DNA of 64,000 bases from Blastococcus sp. TF02-8 (GTDB taxonomy: Bacteria; Actinomycetota; Actinomycetes; Mycobacteriales; Geodermatophilaceae): assembly GCF_003319175.1 (NCBI RefSeq), contig NZ_QOHK01000002.1, positions 124,001 to 188,000 on the forward strand, given 5' to 3'. Below are positions 9,660-18,298 of this stretch, piece after piece. How positions within the stretch are numbered: the first letter of the stretch is position 1; every line of letters begins with the position of its first letter. The translations under genes and the position numbers were made by a program. A model generated the notes under the pieces. The model had not been told where the DNA came from and did no database searches. It was given only the letters and a program-made list of their open reading frames with translations.

Positions 9660-11078
9660 TCAGAGGGGTGGTCGCCGCTCCCCGAAGCGGGTCGCCCGCT
9701 CGAACGCGTGCCCGACCTCCAGCACCCGCCGGTCGGCGCGCGGCGCCCCCACGACCTGCAACCCCACCGGGAGGCCGTCCGGCGTGAAGCCGCCGGGCAC
9801 GGACAGCGCCGGGCAGCCGGTGGGGGAGAGCAGGGTGCACGACCGCATCCACGCCAGGTAGTCCTCCTGCGGCTCCCCGGCGATCTCGGTCGGGTACTCC
9901 AGCTGCACGGGGAAGGGCAGCACCTGCGTCGTCGGGCAGAGCAGCACGTCGAAGTGCCCGAAGAACTCGACGACCCGCTCGAACAGCCGCGTGTGCTGCT
10001 GCTCGGCCCGGGCGAGGTCGCGCCCGGTGAGCCGCGCGCCCCGTGCCGCGTTCCAGCGGATCGTCTCCTTCACCTGGCCCGGGTCGCGGCGGACCAGGTC
10101 CGAGAAGGTGGCGTCGAACAGCCACGCGCGCAGCGTGCCGAACACCTCGTCGGCACCGTCCAGGCGCGGGCAGGCATCCTCCACCACCGCGCCGAGCTCC
10201 TCGAACACCGGGATCGCCGCCGCCAGGACCGCGGTGATCGCCGGATCGACGGTCACCCGGCCGCCGAGATCCGGCGCCCACGCCACCCGCAGTCCGTCCA
10301 GCCGCTCGGGCAGGGGCGCGACGAAGCCCGCCGGGTCGTCGGACAGCGACAACGGCACCCGCCCGTCGGGCCCGGCCAGCACCGACAGCTGCAGTGCGAC
10401 GTCGGCCACCGTGCGGCCCATCGGCCCCTGCACCGACAGCGTCGACCATGCCATCGGGGCAGGCCAGGTCGGTACGCGCCCGGGCGTGGGCCGCAGCCCG
10501 ACCACGTTGCAGAACGCCGCCGGGTTGCGCAGGGAGCCGCCCATGTCACTGCCCTCGGCCAGCGGCACCAGCCCTGCGGCCAGCGCGGCCGCCGCCCCAC
10601 CGCTGGACCCACCGGCGGAGAGCCCGTGGCGGTAGGGGTTGTGGGTCGCACCGAAGACCGGGTTCACGGTGTGCGACCCCGCGGCGAACTCCGGCACGTT
10701 CGTCTTGCCCACTCGGATCGCACCCGCCGCGCGCAGCCGGGCCACCACGAGCTCGTCGCGCAGCGGCACCGTGTCCCGGTGCAGCGGTGATCCCCACGTG
10801 GTCCGCATCCCGCCGGTCGCGTGGGTGTCCTTGTGCGCCACCGGCAGCCCGTGCAGCGGCCCCAGCGGCTCCCCCGCCGCCTGCGCGGCATCGGCGGCGT
10901 CGGCGGCCCGTCGGGCTCCCGCGGCGTCCCGGGTGACGACGGCGTTGAGCGCCGGGTCCAGCCGCTCGATCCGGGCCAGGTGCGCCTCCAGCAGCTCGCG
11001 CGCCGACACGTCGCCGGAGCGCACCAGCCCGGCCAGCTCGGTCGCGGGACGGGCGCACAGCTCCTCGTCGGGGGTCAC
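9660..11078 (-). CDS. Amidase signature family hydrolase
   Basis: This is a cytoplasmic amidase of the Ser-cisSer-Lys family, 472 aa, the usual length. The catalytic lysine lies in LPVAHKD (about residue 82), and the Gly/Ser-rich signature GGSSGGAAAALAAG follows at about 155-170, with the nucleophilic serine in DMGGSLRNPA (about 180). The substrate cannot be read from sequence. Relatives include aryl-acylamidases and GatA-like enzymes, but no gatB or gatC is near, so a role in tRNA amidation is unlikely. The start is GTG at 11078 (MTPDEELC), divergent from the helicase gene 53 bp away, so the two probably share a promoter region. Confidence 0.88.
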   Translation of the reverse strand: MTPDEELCARPATELAGLVRSGDVSARELLEAHLARIERLDPALNAVVTRDAAGARRAADAADAAQAAGEPLGPLHGLPVAHKDTHATGGMRTTWGSPLHRDTVPLRDELVVARLRAAGAIRVGKTNVPEFAAGSHTVNPVFGATHNPYRHGLSAGGSSGGAAAALAAGLVPLAEGSDMGGSLRNPAAFCNVVGLRPTPGRVPTWPAPMAWSTLSVQGPMGRTVADVALQLSVLAGPDGRVPLSLSDDPAGFVAPLPERLDGLRVAWAPDLGGRVTVDPAITAVLAAAIPVFEELGAVVEDACPRLDGADEVFGTLRAWLFDATFSDLVRRDPGQVKETIRWNAARGARLTGRDLARAEQQHTRLFERVVEFFGHFDVLLCPTTQVLPFPVQLEYPTEIAGEPQEDYLAWMRSCTLLSPTGCPALSVPGGFTPDGLPVGLQVVGAPRADRRVLEVGHAFERATRFGERRPPL

Positions 11079-11131
11079 CCGTGGAGCGTCGCAGAAACCC
11101 GGGTGCGCGCGACCGCGGTCACCGGTGAACG

Positions 11132-12844
11132 ATGGAGGCGATGAGCGACGAACGAGCCACCACCGGCGAGCACGCCACCTTCGAGACCCTCGGCCTGCGC
11201 GAGGAGCTGCTCAAGGCGCTGACCGCCCTCGGCTACGAGGAGCCGACGCCGATCCAGCAGGAGGCGATCCCGCCGCTGGCCGAGGGGCGCGACCTGCTCG
11301 GCCAGGCGGCGACCGGGACGGGCAAGACGGCCGCCTTCTCGCTGCCGGTGCTCCAGCGGCTGGAGGCCCACCGGAGGGCGAAGCCGCCCGTCGCCCTGGT
11401 GCTGGTGCCCACCCGTGAGCTCGCCGTCCAGGTGTCGGAGGCCCTGCACCGCTACGGCAAGGACCTCGGCGCTCGCGTGCTCCCGGTCTACGGCGGCGCC
11501 CCCATCGTGCGGCAGCTGCGCAGCCTGGAGTCCGGGGTCGACGTCGTCGTCGCCACGCCCGGTCGTGCGCTCGACCTGGTCAACCGCGGCGCGCTGCACC
11601 TGGGCGACATCGCCACGGTGGTGCTGGACGAGGCCGACGAGATGCTCGACATGGGCTTCGCCGAGGACCTCGAGGCGATCCTGGACGAGACGCCGCAGGA
11701 CCGGCAGACCGTCCTGTTCTCGGCCACCATGCCGCGCCGCCTCGACGCGCTGGCCCGCCGGCACCTCTCCGACCCGGTGCGCATCACCATCGCCCGCGAG
11801 AAGGCCGCCTCGGGCGAGGCCCCCCGCGTGCGGCAGACCGCCTACGTGGTGCCCCGCGGCGCCAAGCCTGCCGCGCTCGGCCGGATCCTCGACGTGGAGG
11901 CGCCCACGGCGGCGATCGTCTTCTGCCGCACCCGCGAGGAGGTCGACACCCTCACCGAGACCCTCAACGGCCGCGGTTACCGCGCCGAGCCCCTGCACGG
12001 CGGGATGAGCCAGGAGCAGCGGGACAAGGTCATGGGCCGGCTCCGCAGCGGGACGGCGGACCTCCTGGTCGCCACCGACGTCGCCGCCCGCGGCCTGGAC
12101 ATCGAGCAGCTGACCCACGTCGTCAACTACGACGTCCCCTCCGCGCCCGAGTCCTACGTGCACCGGATCGGGCGGGTCGGCCGTGCGGGGCGCGAGGGCG
12201 TGGCCATCACGCTGGCCGAGCCGCGCGAGCACCGGATGCTCAAGACGATCGAGAAGGTCGCCGGCTCGCCGATCACGGTGGAGAAGGTTCCGACGGTCGC
12301 CGATCTGCGCGCCCGCCGGCTGGACCTGACCCGCGGGGCGCTGCGGGAGAGCCTGCTCACCGACGACCTGGACCGGTTCCGCGTGGTCGTCGAGAGCCTG
12401 GCCGACGAGTTCGACCTCATGGAGGTCGCGCTCGCGGCGGTGAAGCTCGCGCACGAGGCCGGGAACGGTGTCGACGACGACGAGGAGATCCCGCAGGTCG
12501 CCTTCCGCCCCGACAGCGGCGGCGGCAAGGCGCCCCGGGCCGGGAACGGCCGCGACGCCGGTGCGCGAGGTGACGGCGGACGTCCGCCGCGCCGGGCAGC
12601 GAGCGGTCCGGCCGGCCGGCTGTTCGTCGGACTGGGCCGGGAGGCCGGTATCCGCCCCGGAGACCTGGTGGGCGCCATCACTGGAGAGACCGGGCTGACC
12701 GGCCGCGACGTCGGCTCCATCGAGATCCACCAGCGGTTCGCGCTCGTCGAGGTGCCCGAGGGCGCGGTCGACGAGGTCGTGCAGGCGTTGCGGGCCACGA
12801 TGATCAAGGGCCGCAAGGCCACCGTGCGCCGGGACCGCTCCTAA
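11132..12844 (+). CDS. deaD: DEAD-box ATP-dependent RNA helicase with DbpA-type C-terminal domain
   Basis: It unwinds structured RNA using ATP, probably in ribosome assembly or mRNA turnover, like DeaD/CsdA. The helicase core at about residues 15-380 shows the Q-motif region, Walker A AATGTGKT (about 56), VLDEADEMLD, FSATMPRR and HRIGRVGRAGR. A charged Gly/Arg linker (about 440-490) leads to an RNA-binding DbpA-like domain at the C-terminus (RLFVGLGREAGIRPGDLVGAI and onwards). ATG 11132 and ATG 11141 are both usable. It converges on the sensor phosphatase to the right, whose stop overlaps this stop by 4 bases. Confidence 0.93.
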   Translation: MEAMSDERATTGEHATFETLGLREELLKALTALGYEEPTPIQQEAIPPLAEGRDLLGQAATGTGKTAAFSLPVLQRLEAHRRAKPPVALVLVPTRELAVQVSEALHRYGKDLGARVLPVYGGAPIVRQLRSLESGVDVVVATPGRALDLVNRGALHLGDIATVVLDEADEMLDMGFAEDLEAILDETPQDRQTVLFSATMPRRLDALARRHLSDPVRITIAREKAASGEAPRVRQTAYVVPRGAKPAALGRILDVEAPTAAIVFCRTREEVDTLTETLNGRGYRAEPLHGGMSQEQRDKVMGRLRSGTADLLVATDVAARGLDIEQLTHVVNYDVPSAPESYVHRIGRVGRAGREGVAITLAEPREHRMLKTIEKVAGSPITVEKVPTVADLRARRLDLTRGALRESLLTDDLDRFRVVVESLADEFDLMEVALAAVKLAHEAGNGVDDDEEIPQVAFRPDSGGGKAPRAGNGRDAGARGDGGRPPRRAASGPAGRLFVGLGREAGIRPGDLVGAITGETGLTGRDVGSIEIHQRFALVEVPEGAVDEVVQALRATMIKGRKATVRRDRS

Positions 12845-15438
12845 CCGGCGGGGTCCGCCGGCACGGTCGGCGGGACCCGGGTCGGTCCGGCCTCCGGCGG
12901 CCGCGGCCGGTCCTGCGGGTGCAGCCGGACGGCGACCAGCGCGACGTCGTCCTCCGGCCGGCCGTCGACCAGCCGCTCGAGCAGCTCGTCCAGCAGCGCC
13001 TGCAGCGGCCGGTCGGCCAGCTCGAGGAGCGTCTCGCGCAGCCGGTGGATGCCCTCGTCGAGGTCGGAGTCGCGCCGCTCCACCAGGCCGTCGGTGTACA
13101 GCAGCACGGTGGAGCCGCGGTCCAGGGTGATGACCGACTCCCGGCGGCGGGTGGTGGCGTCCACGCCCAGGAGCAGGTCACCGTTCCACTCGGCCAGCTC
13201 CGCCACGCTCCCGTCGCGGTTGATGACGAGTGGGGGCAGGTGCCCGGCGTTGGCCCAGCGCATGCGGGTCAGCCCGCGCTCCAGCTCGTCCGGCGTCTGC
13301 TCGAACCGGGCCACCGCCGCCGTCGCGAGCGTCTGCATCTGCAGCGTGGTCATCGACGTGTCCAGGCCGCGCAGCACCTCGACGGGGCCGGCGTCGCTGT
13401 AGGTCGCGATCCCGCGCAGCAGCCCCCGCAGCTGGCCCATGGCCGCGGCCGCCTCCGTGTCGTGGCCGACGACGTCGCCGATCACGAGCATCGTCGTCCC
13501 TCCCGGCTGGAGGAACGCGTCGTACCAGTCGCCCCCCACCCGGGCGGCCTCCGCGGCCGGCAGGTACCGGACCGCGATCTCCGCGTGGTCCGGTTCCGGC
13601 GGCTCGGTCAGCAGGCTGCGCTGGAGTCCCTCGGCGAGCTGCCGCTGGGCGCTGTACAGGCGCGCGTTGTCCAGCGCGAGGCCGGCGTGGTCGGCGACCT
13701 CCTGCGCGGTGGCCAGGTCCTCCTCGAGGGCCGGCCGGCCGTCGTCGTAGTAGATGGTGAGCAGCCCGACGGTGCGGTTGCGGCCGCGCATCGGGATCAC
13801 GACGGCCTCCCGGGAGCCCAGGCGGGCGTGCAGCTCGCGGGCCTCACCCGGGGCGAGCAGCTGGCGGACCTCCGCGCCGTCCCGCCGGGTCGCCTCCCCG
13901 GTGCGCAGCGCGACTGCCGCGGGTGAGTCCGAGGGCATCGCGTCGAGCCGGAGGGCGGCGTAGCGCTCGAGCACCGGACGGAGCTCGGGGTCCCGGTGCC
14001 AGCAGCCGACGTCCCGGGCGCGCCCGTCGCCGTCGACCACCGTGACGATGCAGTAGTCGGCGAGCTCCGGGACGACGAGCTGCGCCAGGTGGGCGGTCGC
14101 CGTCGAGGCGTCCAGCGCACCGGCCAGCTCGGCGCTGACGTCGGCCAGCAGGGCGAGACGGCGGGCGGCGTGGTCGGCCTGCTCCTGCACCCGGCGGCGC
14201 TCGGTGACCTCGAGGAAGTAGACCGACAGGCCGTCGGGGCTGGGCCAGGCGCGCAGCTCGTACCAGCCGTCCAGCGGGGCGGGGTAGTAGGCGTCGAAGG
14301 CGATCGGCTGCCCGGTGCGCACGGCCTCGCGGTAGCGGTCCTCGAAGATGCTGTTGACCGCGTCGGGGAAGGCCTCCCAGAGGACGCGTCCCAGCAGCTC
14401 GTCGCGGGAACTCTGCAGGAGCCGCTCGGCGACGGCGTTGACGTAGGTGAACCGCCAGTCCCGGTCCAGGCTGTAGAAGCCGGCGGGCATGGCCTCCAGG
14501 ACCCGGGTGACCAGCGTGGCGGCCTCGCGCTCCCCGGTCACGTCGTACGCGGTGCCGAGGATGCGGGCCGTCGCGCCGTCCGGGCCGACGAGCGACCGAC
14601 CGCGGGCGTGGATCCACCGCGTCTCGCCGCCGGGCCAGACGATCCGGTACGTGGCGTCGTACTCCCCGCCGGTGTCGACCGCTGCCTGCAGCGCCTCGCC
14701 GACCCACGCGGCGTCGTCGGGGTGCAGGCGGGCGTTGAAGGCGTCGATCGTCCGGCCGAAGTTGCCCGGCTCGTAGCCGAACATGGCGATCAGCTGCTCG
14801 TCCCAGGTCAGCTCACCGGTCTGATGGTCCCAGTCCCAGGTGCCCACCCCGCCGGCCTCGGTGGCCAGTTCCCACCGCACCCGGTCGTCCTCGTAGCGGT
14901 GCAGCAGCGCCGACAGCTGGAGCTCGGTCATCACCGATCCGGCCAGCTGCTGCAGGGTGGCGATCTCCGAGGGAGCCCACGGCCGTGGCTCGGCGTCGAA
15001 GACGCAGAGCGCACCGAGCGGCCGCCCGGCGTCGTCGGAGAGCACGGTGCCGAGGTAGGAGCCGACGATCCCGGCGCGCACCGGCGGCAGGTCCCGCACG
15101 CGGTGGTCGCTCGCTGCATCGGCGACGACGAGGGCCTGACCCGGCGCCAGTGCGGCCGTGACGGTGCAGAGGGACTCCTCGAGCGGGCCGCTGGTGCCGA
15201 CGGCGGCAGCTCCCGTGCCCGCGGCCACGTGCTGGACGTCGGTCAGCAGGGAGACCTGGCTGCCCGAGGTGCCGAGGAGCCGGGCGGCGAGCTGGGCCAG
15301 GCGGTCCAGGCCGGGGCGCGCGTCGACGGGCAGGACATCGCGAGCGGTCGCCACCCGGGCGGGGTCCTCGCGCAGCTGGGCCGCCGCGCGGTCGGCCGGA
15401 GTGCCCGCTGCGACCTCGCGGTGCGTGGGTCGGTCCAC
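12841..15438 (-). CDS. GAF-PAS-PAS-GAF-SpoIIE protein phosphatase
   Basis: This is a large multi-sensor PP2C-type phosphatase, about 865 aa. An N-terminal GAF domain (about 30-180, of the type found in light or redox sensors) is followed by a PAS_3-type domain (WELATEAGGVGTWDWDHQTG), a second PAS (AMPAGFYSLDRDWRFTYVN), a second GAF domain and a SpoIIE catalytic domain with GGDWYDAF, GDVVGHD and EDDVALVAV. The GTG at 15438 is preferred because AGGAAGG lies 5 nt upstream; the frame is open for 17 more codons. It probably adjusts a partner-switching sigma-factor cascade. Its closest relatives in the window are at 49-1809 and 50859-52436. Confidence 0.9.
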   Translation of the reverse strand: MDRPTHREVAAGTPADRAAAQLREDPARVATARDVLPVDARPGLDRLAQLAARLLGTSGSQVSLLTDVQHVAAGTGAAAVGTSGPLEESLCTVTAALAPGQALVVADAASDHRVRDLPPVRAGIVGSYLGTVLSDDAGRPLGALCVFDAEPRPWAPSEIATLQQLAGSVMTELQLSALLHRYEDDRVRWELATEAGGVGTWDWDHQTGELTWDEQLIAMFGYEPGNFGRTIDAFNARLHPDDAAWVGEALQAAVDTGGEYDATYRIVWPGGETRWIHARGRSLVGPDGATARILGTAYDVTGEREAATLVTRVLEAMPAGFYSLDRDWRFTYVNAVAERLLQSSRDELLGRVLWEAFPDAVNSIFEDRYREAVRTGQPIAFDAYYPAPLDGWYELRAWPSPDGLSVYFLEVTERRRVQEQADHAARRLALLADVSAELAGALDASTATAHLAQLVVPELADYCIVTVVDGDGRARDVGCWHRDPELRPVLERYAALRLDAMPSDSPAAVALRTGEATRRDGAEVRQLLAPGEARELHARLGSREAVVIPMRGRNRTVGLLTIYYDDGRPALEEDLATAQEVADHAGLALDNARLYSAQRQLAEGLQRSLLTEPPEPDHAEIAVRYLPAAEAARVGGDWYDAFLQPGGTTMLVIGDVVGHDTEAAAAMGQLRGLLRGIATYSDAGPVEVLRGLDTSMTTLQMQTLATAAVARFEQTPDELERGLTRMRWANAGHLPPLVINRDGSVAELAEWNGDLLLGVDATTRRRESVITLDRGSTVLLYTDGLVERRDSDLDEGIHRLRETLLELADRPLQALLDELLERLVDGRPEDDVALVAVRLHPQDRPRPPEAGPTRVPPTVPADPAG

Positions 15439-15574
15439 CGATGCCTTCCTGCCCGGCCGTCGCCGGATGTCCTGACCGGTTCCACCCACCTGCTCGAGCA
15501 GCTCGGCCCGAGCAGTTATGTCACGCCCGGCGCGTTGTGCGCAACCAACCGGGCGGAATGCGAGCCACGTCTCG

Positions 15575-16321
15575 CTACTCGCGCACCACCAGCGTCAGCG
15601 CCGTGCCGCCGTCGTGTTCCACGTGCAACCCCGCCCGGCGGAGCAGCGCGCGCAGCCGCACGACGGAGTCCGGCTCGCCGCTCGTCGTCGCGAGGAGCCG
15701 GGCGAGGCGCCCCTTGTGCGCCTTGTTGAAGTGGCTGACGACGGCCCGGGTGCCGTCGGGGCGCTCGCTGAGCACGTCGACCGTGACCGCCCCGGGCACC
15801 GGCGCGAGCGCCGCGTACGCGCCGCTGCGCAGGTCGACGACCACCTGGTCGACGGCGGCCAGCACGGGGGAGAGGACCGGCCTCCACAGCGTGCGCAGGC
15901 CGGGCAGCCCGGGGAGCGAGGAGCCGGCGGAGAGCCGGTAGGCGGGGATGGGGTCCGCCGCCGCCACGACGCCGAACAGTGCCGAGCCCACGGCCAGCCG
16001 CCGGTCGGCGCGGGCCCGCTGGGCGCGGGTCAGGGAGCGCACGTCGAGCGCGTCGTAGAGCACGCCGGTGTAGCGCTCCAGCGCCGGGCGGGTCGGGCTG
16101 GTCCACAGCTGCGCGTTGCGGGTGATCTCGGCGTCCTGCTTCGGCGACAGCCCGAGGGCCGCGCGGGACGCCGGCAGGTCGCCGGCCAGGTCGACCAGCG
16201 CCTCGGCGACCGTCGTCCGGACGCCGGTGAGTTCCGGCGCGGTCAGGGCGCTCAGGTCCAGCGGCGGACCGTCGCCCCCGGGCGCCTTGGTCTCGGACGG
16301 GGGGAGGAGCAGGAGGACCAC
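15575..16321 (-). CDS. yaaA: Peroxide stress protein YaaA (DUF328)
   Basis: YaaA proteins lower free intracellular iron and limit oxidative DNA damage during peroxide stress, as known for the family. The 248-aa length is typical. The N-terminal LLPPSETK signature is intact, with YTGVLYDALD near residue 90 and the C-terminal SHFNKAHKGRLAR motif. It runs in the same direction as the sensor phosphatase downstream (136-bp gap) and lies just beyond the displaced xthA 3' end. In the ancestral chromosome it would have directly followed xthA, which suggests a shared oxidative-damage context. Confidence 0.9.
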   Translation of the reverse strand: MVLLLLPPSETKAPGGDGPPLDLSALTAPELTGVRTTVAEALVDLAGDLPASRAALGLSPKQDAEITRNAQLWTSPTRPALERYTGVLYDALDVRSLTRAQRARADRRLAVGSALFGVVAAADPIPAYRLSAGSSLPGLPGLRTLWRPVLSPVLAAVDQVVVDLRSGAYAALAPVPGAVTVDVLSERPDGTRAVVSHFNKAHKGRLARLLATTSGEPDSVVRLRALLRRAGLHVEHDGGTALTLVVRE

Positions 16322-16380
16322 GTCCTACCCACCCGTCGCAGGCTCGGGGCGGGACCCGGGACGCGGCCGCACCGTCAGGC

Positions 16381-16556
16381 TCACGAGAGGTCGACGACGA
16401 CCGGCGCGTGGTCGCTGGCGCCCCTGCCCTTGCGCTCCTCGCGGTCGATGAACGCGTGCTGCACCCGGCCGGCCAGCGCGGGGGAGCCGAGCACGAAGTC
16501 GATCCGCATGCCCTCGCGGCGCGGGAAGCGCAGCTGCGTGTAGTCCCAGTAGGTGT
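16381..16556 (-). pseudogene. Displaced 3' remnant of exonuclease III gene
   Basis: The minus strand encodes the last ~58 residues of an ExoIII (from TYWDYTQLRFPRREGMRIDF to SDHAPVVVDLS, then stop). They are homologous to, but diverged from, the C-terminus of the intact xthA at 31388-32191. Upstream of residue TYWDY the reading frame runs into unrelated element DNA. I infer this is the original chromosomal 3' end, cut off when the element integrated. A short ORF continues to 16626 but has no credible 5' part. Confidence 0.88.
16538..16556 (+). repeat. attL core (19-bp direct repeat)
   Basis: GTGTAGTCCCAGTAGGTGT is identical to 31548-31566 and in the same orientation. It encodes part of the conserved TYWDYT stretch of ExoIII on the minus strand. 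Chromosomal similarity continues to the left. Sequence to the right is element-specific. Confidence 0.83.
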
Positions 16557-16657
16557 GACCGGGCATGCCTGACCAGGTCAAAGGCGGCGACTTGCAGCCT
16601 GAGCTGCATGAATACATCACAGCCAATCAGTGCCCATCGGTCTCAATAGCAAGATCA

Positions 16658-16676
16658 TGTGCCCCAAGTGTGCCCC
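16658..16676 (+). repeat. Candidate integrase arm site, left
   Basis: Two TGTGCCCC octamers start 11 bp apart and are followed by AG. The same pair with the same spacing lies near the right end at 31350-31368. This copy is 101 bp inside the left core. Paired direct repeats flanking a core are typical arm-binding sites of tyrosine integrases; assignment here is by inference. Confidence 0.55.
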
Positions 16677-16814
16677 AGCGAGCCGAACTCCATCGAGGTG
16701 CCCATCCGGGTGTACGGGGGCGAGCGACAGGCAGGCGCCGCGACCGCCCCCCACGACCGCCGGATTCTGTCCGTCGGTTCCGGCCGCCGGAAGGGCGCTG
16801 ACGCGTCCCCTGCG

Positions 16815-16836
16815 GGGATGGGCCTCCGGCCCACCC
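16815..16836 (-). terminator. Hairpin downstream of PIN toxin
   Basis: TGGGCC (16819-16824) pairs with GGCCCA (16828-16833) around a 3-nt loop, extended by flanking G and C runs. It lies about 140 bp past the end of the PIN toxin gene and could end the toxin-antitoxin transcript. Otherwise I see no gene between 16557 and 16977. Confidence 0.35.
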
Positions 16837-16977
16837 TTCCCCCGGCCGCAACCGACGGAGAGGGCGGGTTATGGGGTCGGACAGGGAGAACTGGGCGGAG
16901 GGCAACCACGCGGACGGTAGCCGGTACGTCGGTGGGGCAGCGCCGTTGCTCGGCCCAGCCACTCCGCGACTGGCGCG

Positions 16978-17532
16978 TCATGAGCGGAGAGCGGTGACCG
17001 TCTCTACGAGGCCCTGGTTGCTCAGGGCGGTGAGCACTTCGTCGATGCTCATCGGCGGGCGTCGCTTGCTGTCAGCGATGCGCTGGACCTCGCCGAAGAC
17101 GACCTTCGGGTTCAGGTCGACCATCGAGAGCAGGAACTCGTCGGCGCTGCGGGCCTCGATGTCCCACGAGTCCAGGCTCTCGACCGGGAAGTCCTTTAGG
17201 TTGTTGGTGACGATCATCTGGGCGCCGACCTTGATCGCGGCAGCCAGGACGTGCCGGTCGTCGGCGTCGGGAAGGTCGAGGACCTCCTTCAGCGGCTCGT
17301 AGCCGGTGACCAGGACATCCCGGATGGCGTCGTTCATCAGCGTGCGGGTGCGAGCCAGCCGCTCGGGGTCCAGATCGGGACGGTCCTCGGTCAGGTTGCA
17401 GAAGACCTCATCGAGGATCTCATCGGTCCACCGGGCGCGGACCAGTCCTGCCTGCGCGACCCGGATCAGCAGGTCGCGCAGGAGGCTGGGGTAAAGGACG
17501 TTCGCGTCGTAGATGACGATGAACGAAGCCAC
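16978..17532 (-). CDS. PIN-domain ribonuclease toxin
   Basis: This is a 184-aa PIN-fold protein, probably a Mg2+-dependent RNase toxin of a type II toxin-antitoxin pair. Acidic residues of the PIN active site are visible in VIYDANVLYP (Asp at about 9), TDEILDEV (about 37), LPDADDRHVLAAAI (about 90) and VTNNLKDFP. The C-terminal 60 residues are an extension beyond the minimal VapC size. GTG at 17532 begins one base after the stop of the antitoxin-like gene, so translation is coupled. It is the left-most cargo gene of the element and may help its maintenance. Confidence 0.82.
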   Translation of the reverse strand: MASFIVIYDANVLYPSLLRDLLIRVAQAGLVRARWTDEILDEVFCNLTEDRPDLDPERLARTRTLMNDAIRDVLVTGYEPLKEVLDLPDADDRHVLAAAIKVGAQMIVTNNLKDFPVESLDSWDIEARSADEFLLSMVDLNPKVVFGEVQRIADSKRRPPMSIDEVLTALSNQGLVETVTALRS

Positions 17533-17533
17533 G

Positions 17534-17992
17534 TCAGAGGAGGTCCATCTCCTCGCTGAGTGCGGTCAGTTCGTCGGCGGCGGCGCGCCGCGTGCGGTCG
17601 TCCTCGCGCATGTATCGCAGCAGAGACTCCGCCTTGATCCGGCGGTGGCTGCCGACCTTGCGGTATTCGATCTCACCGCGCTCGAGCAGACTGATCAGGT
17701 AGGGGCGGCTCACGTTGAGCATGTCGGCGGCTTGCTGGGTGGTGAGTTCGGCGTGGGACGGGACCACCGAGACACCTTCGCCAGCGGCCATGTGCGCGAG
17801 GACTCGGGCGAGGAGTTCGACCGCCGCCCGGGGGACGACGAGGGTGTCCCGGTGCTCGTCCTCGACGACCAGACGCACGGCGTCCTTGCGCTTGTGGGTG
17901 CGCAGATAGTTTTTGACGCTCTTCACCGCGTCGGCCGCGGTCGTCACATCGGTCGCGTCGGGCTGGATCGGTGGGTCAAGCAGCGATGTCAT
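17534..17992 (-). CDS. HTH (excisionase-type) antitoxin or regulator of the PIN toxin
   Basis: This 152-aa protein has a MerR/excisionase-like helix-turn-helix at about residues 95-140 (LTTQQAADMLNVSRPYLISLLERGEI). Its N-terminal half is predicted helical and includes a VPRAAVELLARVLAHMAAGEG segment. The ATG at 17992 follows a strong AGAGGAAGAGG ribosome-binding stretch. Its position immediately before the PIN gene fits the common HTH antitoxin-PIN toxin arrangement, where the HTH protein both neutralises the toxin and represses the operon. An alternative is a second excisionase, but the distance from the integrase makes that less likely. Confidence 0.75.
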   Translation of the reverse strand: MTSLLDPPIQPDATDVTTAADAVKSVKNYLRTHKRKDAVRLVVEDEHRDTLVVPRAAVELLARVLAHMAAGEGVSVVPSHAELTTQQAADMLNVSRPYLISLLERGEIEYRKVGSHRRIKAESLLRYMREDDRTRRAAADELTALSEEMDLL

Positions 17993-18020
17993 GATCAGCC
18001 TCTTCCTCTTTCTAGTGTGT

Positions 18021-18055
18021 CGGCGAAGCCGCAGCCTTGGGCTGCGTCGTCGCCG
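18021..18055 (-). promoter_or_regulatory. Leader hairpin upstream of the antitoxin gene
   Basis: Nested arms CGGCGA/TCGCCG (18021-18026, 18050-18055) and GCAGCC/GGCTGC (18031-18036, 18040-18045) can form a hairpin ending 29 bp before the antitoxin start codon. It may be an attenuator or an operator for the HTH protein. The rest of 17993-18298 holds no gene I can support. Confidence 0.35.
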
Positions 18056-18298
18056 GGAGAGCACCCCCGACGCCCCCGAAACACCTGACAGCAGTATCCG
18101 CAGCAATCGCAGTAAGCGCAACGCTCGCAGTGTCTATCGGCCGAACCCAGCTTCTACTTGACCCGGCCGGGTGACCGGGCGCCCTTGCTTGGGTGACGTC
18201 CCGCCACGTGGTCGGAGTCCGGCGAGGCCCCGCCCGCCGTCGTGACGCGCACTCACCGTTACGGTCCTCCAGCACGTGTGACGCGGGGGGGATCGACG

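Noticed and set aside
9660-11078. GatA subunit of the tRNA amidotransferase
   Set aside because: The amidase motifs fit the wider family, but gatB and gatC are absent and the sequence lacks an obvious GatA-specific context.
16538-16556. tRNA gene as the integration site
   Set aside because: No cloverleaf can be drawn around either core. Both cores lie inside homologous xthA coding sequence.
16381-16626. Separate small ExoIII-like gene at the left border
   Set aside because: Only the last ~58 codons match ExoIII. The first ~23 codons come from element DNA and catalytic N-terminal motifs are missing, so it is a remnant.
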